From NCBI GenBank assembly GCA_916610825.1, contig OU744452.1:15232110-15296109 (forward strand): 64,000 nt of DNA. The letters run 5' to 3'. This DNA comes from Haliclystus octoradiatus (taxonomy: Eukaryota; Cnidaria; Staurozoa; Stauromedusae; Haliclystidae). Shown piece by piece: positions 53,401-62,400 of this stretch. The translations under genes and the position numbers were made by a program. The stretch's first letter is position 1, and each line of letters opens with the position of its first letter. The notes below the pieces were generated by a model. That model ran no database searches, had not been told where the DNA came from, and saw only the letters and a list, made by a program, of their open reading frames with translations.

Positions 53401-56400
53401 CATTACAAGAGCCATGTCGACCAACGCTATAAGACAGGACTTTTGAAAACAATGATAAACCGTGCAGCGCGCTTATGCACCTCTGGACGTCTTTTTGACG
53501 AGGAGTGTGAAAATATATAATGTATTTTTAACCAACTTAAATATCCAGCTTCTCTTTTAAATTCCATTTTATGTAAATTTAGTTTTATTCCAAATTTTAA
53601 TAATGATATGAATGTTTCAAACACAGTAAATAATGTAGATGATAAAAGTGTAAATACTATATTACCTTAGAACAGAACTTAGCCGATTAAGCAACAACAT
53701 CAGCTTAAATTTTAGACCTGTTTTAAAAAGCAAAAAAATTATTGATGATCTCAGATACCGTGAGGAATTACCAAAGATTTTAAATCAACAAAACGTAGTG
53801 TACCAATTTAAGTGTGGTTTGTATGAAGCAAACTATGTCGGTTTTACTTGCCGGCATCTACACGAACGCGTAAAAGAGCCTGCAAGACAATCTTCTGCTG
53901 TTGGTAAACATCTAAAAAATGCACACGGTCTCGCCACTAAGGATATCGGTAATCAATTCTCAATTCTACGTCGTTGCAAAGACAAATTCGATTGTTTGCT
54001 CTTTGAAATAATTTTCATTAGAGAACTAAATCCTTGCCTGAATGGACAATCTGATGCAATAAGATCAAAACTATTTTCGTAAATTTCATCCCCATGCAAG
54101 GATGACATTTTATTATAGCTATTTATTATGTAAAAACCATAAATTAGATTACTTTTTTTACCCTGTATTTAACTTGAAAATTGGCTCAGTTGAGACCCCG
54201 AAACGTTGTTCTTCATTAATAAATATATTTGCTGTCAGCTATTGCGTCAAATACATAATAATCACAACAATATGATCAATAATAACATTGGGAATTGAAA
54301 CATTCAATATTTTTCTATTGTTATGGTCATTCAACAGTATAAATTTCCCACCGGGTGAATTTTTATGACCAAATGCCCTCACTTCCATCAAGGTAAGTGT
54401 ACGATCACCACCAATCCAAACAACAAGATAACGGCCATCAACATGATTGCCACATGTGAAAGTGCGGATTGATTCAACAGCGTATGGCACACTATTAACA
54501 CACCTGCACATGCGATAAAGATACAAATAAGTTGAAGTTAGAGATGAGTGAAGAGATCTCCTCATATAATTTCGGACTCAGAGAGAACAATATAAACATC
54601 TTTTTGATTGAAGAGTTCATTCACATAGAGTCTATACCTTGAGTAGTTTGGAGGATTTGTCCTTTAGCAACCAGCTAATGTTTTAGCTTAAGGATAGTTT
54701 AAACACTTATTACAGTAGTGTATGATACTTGCTGTAGGGGTCTAGGAGAGACAGTACTGATAACACCGCTAGATAAAAAGTCTGTAAATTTATGTAATAA
54801 TATATTTAAAGTTTTTAATGTGCCTCAATAAAACAAGCACTTGTGTTTACGGGGTGACTCTGGGTCATTGATTGATTGTAACATGTATAATAATATTGTT
54901 ATTGTTACCATTAATATTATATATCAATCGAAAGTTAAATACCATTTTAATGAGAACATGTAATATTGAAAATATTACTAATAGATCATAGAAAATAGAT
55001 CTCATTTACTAGCATTCTTACCTGCCATGATGTTTTTCCTGAAATAAACTACCTTTGATGATACTTAGGATGTAACAAAGAAAAAATGAATCATTTCTAA
55101 GTCAGTCTGCCACGGATCAGACAATAGGGAGGTTTAGATTTGGAACGAAATGAGTATCGAAATTGAAGTTGAAATATTTTGAAGACTGGGATGGGATTGT
55201 CTTCGTTGTCTGTCGAAAGCTGTTTAGATTGATAACAAATGCAAGACAGTTGAAAGATTTTTACAAAATGGTAGATTGGTCGCTAACTGTGTTGACCTGT
55301 AAAGTCTTTGGAGTGACTTGTTTATTGATGATTCATTAGATAAAGCTGCTTTATGGAAGTTAGAAAGAATGGGAAAAAAATCCCCAGCCAATTTTTCCTT
55401 ATTTGTCTTTGGATCGAATATAATGCCTTTGTTTTGAAATTTGGGTTTTCTTAACAAGTTGACAGACATTATTGCAAAGCCTCCTTTCTCTTCGAAATTT
55501 CTATGGAAACTACCAAAATTGGGTTTCATAAAGCGCGGGAAAATTGACTTCGTTTGTTCTGAGCAGTACGGAGACTTCAAAAAACTTTGTTATGGACGAA
55601 GCTGCCAGTACAAAATTTTTTGTGGTGATTCCCTAGACATGCGCACTTTGGATGCGCATAGGGACAGTTGATTCGACTTTGACTTCTTTTTGAATATTTT
55701 CCTCTCTGATCAAAACGTGAAGCAGCGAAGCATGCCGTATAAGCACAGCTGTCCTGACAAGCCAGAAAGAATCAATGCAACGCAAATCAAAAGGAAAATT
55801 AGAAAAAAAAACAAAGCAGGTTAGGTACAACTATTTTGCAGTTTTGTATCAGATGATATGCTATTTGATTCAGTTCGTTTTGAAATGACCGAAAAAATCG
55901 GGAAGAACAACCTTAAATTCGGATAGTGTTTTGCGATTGTAGTTGTTAATTAATCAAATTTCAAGGGTCAAATCGTTATCTTCTAACAAAGAGTAGTGAA
56001 TTACTTACAGTTTTGCATTTGTTTGGAGTGGCATTGGCCGATCTTGCAATTGTATTGTGATATCATCGAGGTGGGTTGCATGTTGATCATTTCTGTTGTA
56101 AATAATTACTTTGGTGATTGTGCTTTTTGGTAGTCCTAAATCGACATACCACCAAGGATTAGACTCGCGTCCCGTAATTGCATGTGAATTAACAGCAATG
56201 TCAATACCAGCATTTCCATCAATTGCGTATGTGCAGGATAAATAATCGTTAGAAAGAACAGAGGACTGTGAACACGGTTTGTTCGCCAAATCAATTTCTA
56301 TACAATGAAGAAATTATAAACAGTATTGAAAGGTTGCAATGCTGTGTGCCATATGATAGGATATTTGACAATAATATTCAACCTGTCTAATTTTCAATGA

Positions 56401-59400
56401 ACGCAATTTGATATTTTTATTCAACATCGCATCAGTATTGACGTTCTTATTGTCATAGCAATAACCCTCTTCAGAGTTGAAAGTTTCATTGTTCTGAGGT
56501 TGAACTAGAATTATCCCGCGTGTCTTTCCTATAGAGTGGTATTAACAATGAGAAAGAGGAAATCGACAAGTAACTCCGAAGAGGCTTATAGCCTCTATCT
56601 ATATGTTTTGGTAATCATAAATTTCATGCATCTAATTATGGTTTCTCACTTGTACATCAATGAGTCCATTTACTCGAAGAAAAGATTGATGACCCTGGTT
56701 GTGTATTTTGAAATTATCCTAATCCCAATATATATTTCAATCTCTTGTTTGGGAACACCAACATTGCTTATGTGAAAAAATGCTATTATTCATTAGCATC
56801 TTTCGTGTTCATAACGTTTCTTTGTGATTGGTTGCATTTTTCGCTGCACCATGTAAATATCAAATGCTCTGATTTGTCTCATCATGATTGATTGATTTGT
56901 ATCGTTTATCATGTAAAAGTAATCCCTGTTTGGTAGTAACTATTGAGTCTTAGTATCGTAGAATGTTGAACATGTTCCTGCCTTGTTAGAGTAGAAACAG
57001 CTGTGTTCCAAGCCCATTTGTAAATCCTTGTTTATCCACGCTTAGGCCAAAAATTCATCATTCCCCGTATGGAGGAACACAACTTTGCTATCCTTATTTA
57101 TCTTTTTAGTACATGTGACTTTTCATTGCCTGATGCTGACTTGTGGCTTCCTTGCTACTAGCGTCAAGCAATGTTTCGATTTCTTCATGCCACAACCACT
57201 CTCGAGATACATTGTACGGTATGGGGCTATTTAACACAATATACATAATAATGGTCACAATATGATCAATGATAACATTAGGAATCAAAACATTCAATAG
57301 TTTTTCTATATTGTTGGACATTCAACAGTAGAAATTTACCATCGGGTGAATTTTTATGACCAAATACCCTCACTTCCATCAAGGTAAGTGTACGATCACC
57401 ACCAATCCAAACCACAAGATAACGGCCAGTAACATGATTGCCACATGTGAAAGTGCGGATTGATTCAACGGCGTATGGCATACTACTAACACACCTGAAA
57501 ATGTGATAAAGATAAGTTGCAGTTGAAGATGAAGATGAAGATGATTACAGAGATCTACCCAAATCATTTCGGACTCAGAGAGAACCTTCGATTTATCTTA
57601 TAGATTGAAAAGTTCATTCACATAGAGTTTATACCTTGAGTAATTTGGAGGATTTTCCTTTAGTGACATGCTAATGTCTTAGCTTAAGGATAGTTTAAAC
57701 ATTTATTATAGTAGTGTATGATACTTGCTGTAGGGGACTAGGGGAGACAGAACTGATGAAACGGCTATATAAAATGTCTGTAAATTTATGTAAATATATG
57801 TAAACATGTTAATGTGCCTAATAAACAAGCAAGTGTGCTTACGGGGTTACTCTGCGTCATTGATTGATTGTAACATGTATAATATTATTGTTATTGTTAC
57901 CATTATTATTATACTAGCAATGAGTGTAGTCCATTATGGACCTTCTATGATAAAACTTTCAGATCACTTATAATTAAACAATTGACTAAGCTGACTATCG
58001 CTGTATAATACGGAGTATGAACTCTGGAGGAGAACACGAGACACAATACGTATTGAAACGATGTAGCATTAATCAATACATCTTAATCATTCCTTTAATA
58101 AAAATTTAATTTATTTCACATCAATTGAGTCGATTGAAATGTATAATTTAACGTAGCTATCTCTACATAGAAAAACTTTATTTTATGTGCTGAAAGGAAA
58201 CCAGAACACATTAATTATTATGAATTACAAATATTCAGTCAAATTTCGAAATATGAAACTATCCATAAAAAATCATTTCAAATCCGATCCGATCCGAAGA
58301 CCTAAAATATTAACCCGAATCTGACCCGATACGATCAAATCGCGTTCGGTTCGGATTGATAAATCTTCATTGCAATACAAACAACACTAATGTGGTGTTC
58401 ACAAAATAACGCCGTCAAGGTGAGGCCGGTCAAACTCGTGGCATCGCATGTAATATATTCAATATTAAATTAATTTAGCTTCGACAAGACACATGGTCCA
58501 CTAATTTCTGTTATTAACATGATCAAACGATATCTTTTGTTAATTAACAATGATTTACTGCTTCATATTAAAAAAAATAAGAAAAATTGTTGATAAAAAT
58601 TTTCCGAATGGCGGATTTGAACTGACGACCCTCATATTGTGATGCCAGAGCATTAACCAATGAGCCACTGCCTTACTTATTATTATAGACGCTTTGACTG
58701 ACGTCATCAACAAACCTACTGCTTCGACAACGTATTATTGAACAAGGCCGACACACGCGCGTGTAATTGAAAATCAAATTATATATATAATCTGAAAATA
58801 TTATGATATGATAGTATATGAGCCTATATATTTTTAATCTTTGCAATCTCAGCAAGTAGGACTGTGATTTTCATGGCAGTCTATCAAAATACTAAGAGTT
58901 CGTTGAAAATAAAATTTTAAAAGTAAACAAAAGATATGAAAAGTTGACCTCATAGTGCTTCTTGTTATCAAATTTTCCAGAATAATAGCATCAACATTCT
59001 TTTAAAATGAAATAAAATTTTATAATAAATCGCTATACTAATTCGATATTGATATTATGTTACATCTTGTTGTCAATATTTCTACGCGCTATTTATAATA
59101 CATTACAGATGTCGAATGAAAGAAAAGATGATTATGAATAAATTAATTATTTTGATAGAAAAACGAAAACAACTCATTTTGCCAGATTCGTGATATGCAT
59201 TTATTCAGAATTTATTGAAACTGACGCGATGGTTTATAGAGTGGAAATGTTTAGTGCAGCTTCAAAGATATAAAATACCACAGCCGATGGTAATATTTAA
59301 ATGCTCATGTTATGATGTCTGACGAAAAGGATAATTTACTATGTAGAAAATGAATCTACTTTACCATGCATTTGATCACGATATGAAATGATCATTTTTG

Positions 59401-62400
59401 TCAGAATTATTTCGAATAAAAGACAATCTTTATTTTATTCTTATCGGGCGTACATTCTCCTTCGATAAAATATGGTTGTTAACTTATTATTGATTGGTGT
59501 ATTAACTCAGAGAACCCGCTATTATGTATTTAAATGTTGTTCGGAGATTATGCCGCTCGTATAGTTTTTATTTGGATCTCATTTGGAAAATGGTAAGTTG
59601 TATTTTAATAAATATTGTTTGCTATGATCGATTATTTCATGCAACCTTTTCGCTTTTTATTTTTGTAACACAAGGTTTGTTACACTCATCCAAACTGTAT
59701 TAACTATTTAAAAATGTTTTTAAATTATGTTTTTGTGCTTTTAAATTCAAAGCAAAATTTTTGAACGCTGAAAATATTATAATTATTATTATTTATCACA
59801 AATCATACGCTCAATTCAATTTAACTTTGTTGAATTTGATATACCTGAAAAAATTAACTTTATTAAATGTTGATCAACGATAATAACAAGACATCGCTAT
59901 TTTTATTCTCGAAACTGTAGTAACATACTGTGTGTTATTCGTATAGCAAGTCAACAAAATGAAATTTTAATTTTAATCGATGCCTATAATTCCTTCGTTA
60001 ATTATTGAAGCAAAATCTGAAAATAAAAGCCTGCCTGCTCATAACCAAATGATTCATATTTTTATATTCACTAATAAATTATAGAAATACTTTTGTGCAA
60101 TGCCTTGATTAGTTCTAAACTCTATAATTTTATACTGTAGACAGATAATCTATTCGAACTTTGAATATTTTTCGAATTGATCGAACGCCAACGTCATTTT
60201 GAAAATTCTTGAAAGTTAATTTGTTTTTATGCCCCGCGATAGATTATTCATTTCAAAACAGATTGTTTGCTCAGTGTTCTCACAAATTATATATCAAAAT
60301 AGCCTTTTTAAAAGTGAAATGTTTTGTATCTCGATTTTGTGAAAAGTAATGAACGGCATTTTGTTTCATTTATAAATTAAAGACCTAAAGTCTCTTTAAT
60401 TTTCATAGCGTTTGTGCAGCGCTATATGTATTGCTGATATCAACACTACATGAAATAAGTCTACGTTTCTTTGATTTCAAAACATATTTTGTTTGGCCTA
60501 TTTATACTGGTAATTCAATGTAATTCAGTATTTCGTATTGTTTTAATTATCATAAAACTGATTCATTTTCAAGTTTCACTTGCTCAAACAATTTACACGC
60601 AGCTTTTAAATTCAAAGCAAAATATTTTTGTTCTGGGGATTTCAATTTGAATTCGATTTGGCTGCCCGCTAGATTATCGACCTATGAAATTTTTCAAAAT
60701 CTCTGAATTTTTTAATGCAAGGATATCAAATAAATTATCAGATGAAGTATATTATTTTAAAACAACGTCATAGACCCATACTTTTCATACAACAAATTTG
60801 TTACTGTACACGGTTATCTCGACACAAATGTTTGCATAATTTCCCGACAACGGATTATCCGTATTATATCGCCAGTAAGACGTACATAAGTCGCGGACAG
60901 ACACAGAAATATCGAAATATAGAAATATAGAAATATTGTGATATATAAACAGACAGTATTATTAATATAAGTAGATATCAATCGGAAGTTAAATACCATT
61001 TTTATGACAACATGTAATATTGTAATATTGAAGATATTACTAGTAGATCATAGAAAATAGATCTCTATTACTAGCAGTCTTACCTGCGTTGATGTTTTGC
61101 CTGAAATAAACTACCTTTGATGTTATTTAGGATGTAACAATTAAAATGTGGATCATTTTTAGTTCTTTATGCCACGGATTAGACAATAGGGAGGTTTAGA
61201 TCCGGAACGAAGTCAGTATCGAAGTTGTAGTTGATATATTTTGAAGATGGGACGGGATTGTCTTCGTTGTCTGTCGAAAGCTCTTTAGCTGATATCAAAG
61301 ACAAGACAGTTGATAATTTTTTATAAAATGGTAGATAGGTCGCTAGTTGTGTTGACCTGTAAAGTCTTTGAAGTGACTTGTTTTTAATGTTTCGTTAGAT
61401 TAAGCTGCTATATGGAATTTAGAAAGAATGGGAAGAATTGACCAACCGATTTTTCCTGATTCGTCTTTGGATTTAATTTAATGCCTTTGTTTTGAAATTT
61501 TGGGTCTTTTTAAGCCTCCTTTCTGTTCGAAATCGCTATGGAAACTGCCAAAACCGGGTTTCATATAGTGTGGGAAATAAAGTTCGTTCGTTCTGAGCAC
61601 TACGGTGACTTCAAAAAACATTGTTGTGGACGAAGCTGTCAGTACAAATTTTTTTTGTTTTTTTCCTAGACATGCACAGTATGGATGCGCATAGGGACAA
61701 TTAACTTCTTCTTTGACTTCGTTTTGAATCTAAACCTCTCTAATTAAAACATGAAGCAACGAAGCATGCCGCATAAGGACAGCTCTCCTTAAAAGCTAGA
61801 AAGAATCAATGCAACGCAAATCAAAAGGAAAATTAGAAAAAAACAAAGCAGGTTAGGTACAACTGTTTGGAGTTTCGTATCAGATGATATGCTATTTGAT
61901 TCAGTTCGTTTTGAAATGACCGAGAAAATTGGAAAGAACCACCGTAAACTCACATACGCAATGACAACTCTACAAATCTCTAGTGCATTTACTTTTAATT
62001 ACTAGCTAAATATTTGTTTAAATATATCGCTTGTGTTGTTCACTATTTTCCTAAAATTCCTGGAACAAATGTGTTTAAGCTCCGATATGGTTTTGCCATT
62101 ATAGCGGTTAATCAATCAAATTTCAAGGGTCCAACCGTTATCATCTAACAAATAATAGGGAATTACTTACAGTTTTGCATTTGTTTGGGATGGCATTGGC
62201 TGATCTTGCAATTGTATTGTGATATCATCAAGGTGGGTTGCAAAGTGATCATTTCTATTGTAAAGAATTACTTCGGTGATTGTGCTTTTTGGTAGTCCTA
62301 AATAAACATACCACCAAGGATTGGACTCGAGTACCGTAATTGCATATGAATTAACAGCAATATCAATACCAGTATCTCCGTCAATTGCGTTTGTGCAGGA

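Noticed and set aside
55224-55671. Overlapping frames on both strands in the A-to-B introns, seen in several units
   Set aside because: Frames shift and break between units and neither strand stays open in all copies. Treated as conserved non-coding unit DNA.
58604-58680. Functional tRNA gene
   Set aside because: A- and B-box-like strings are present but the acceptor, anticodon and T stems do not pair.
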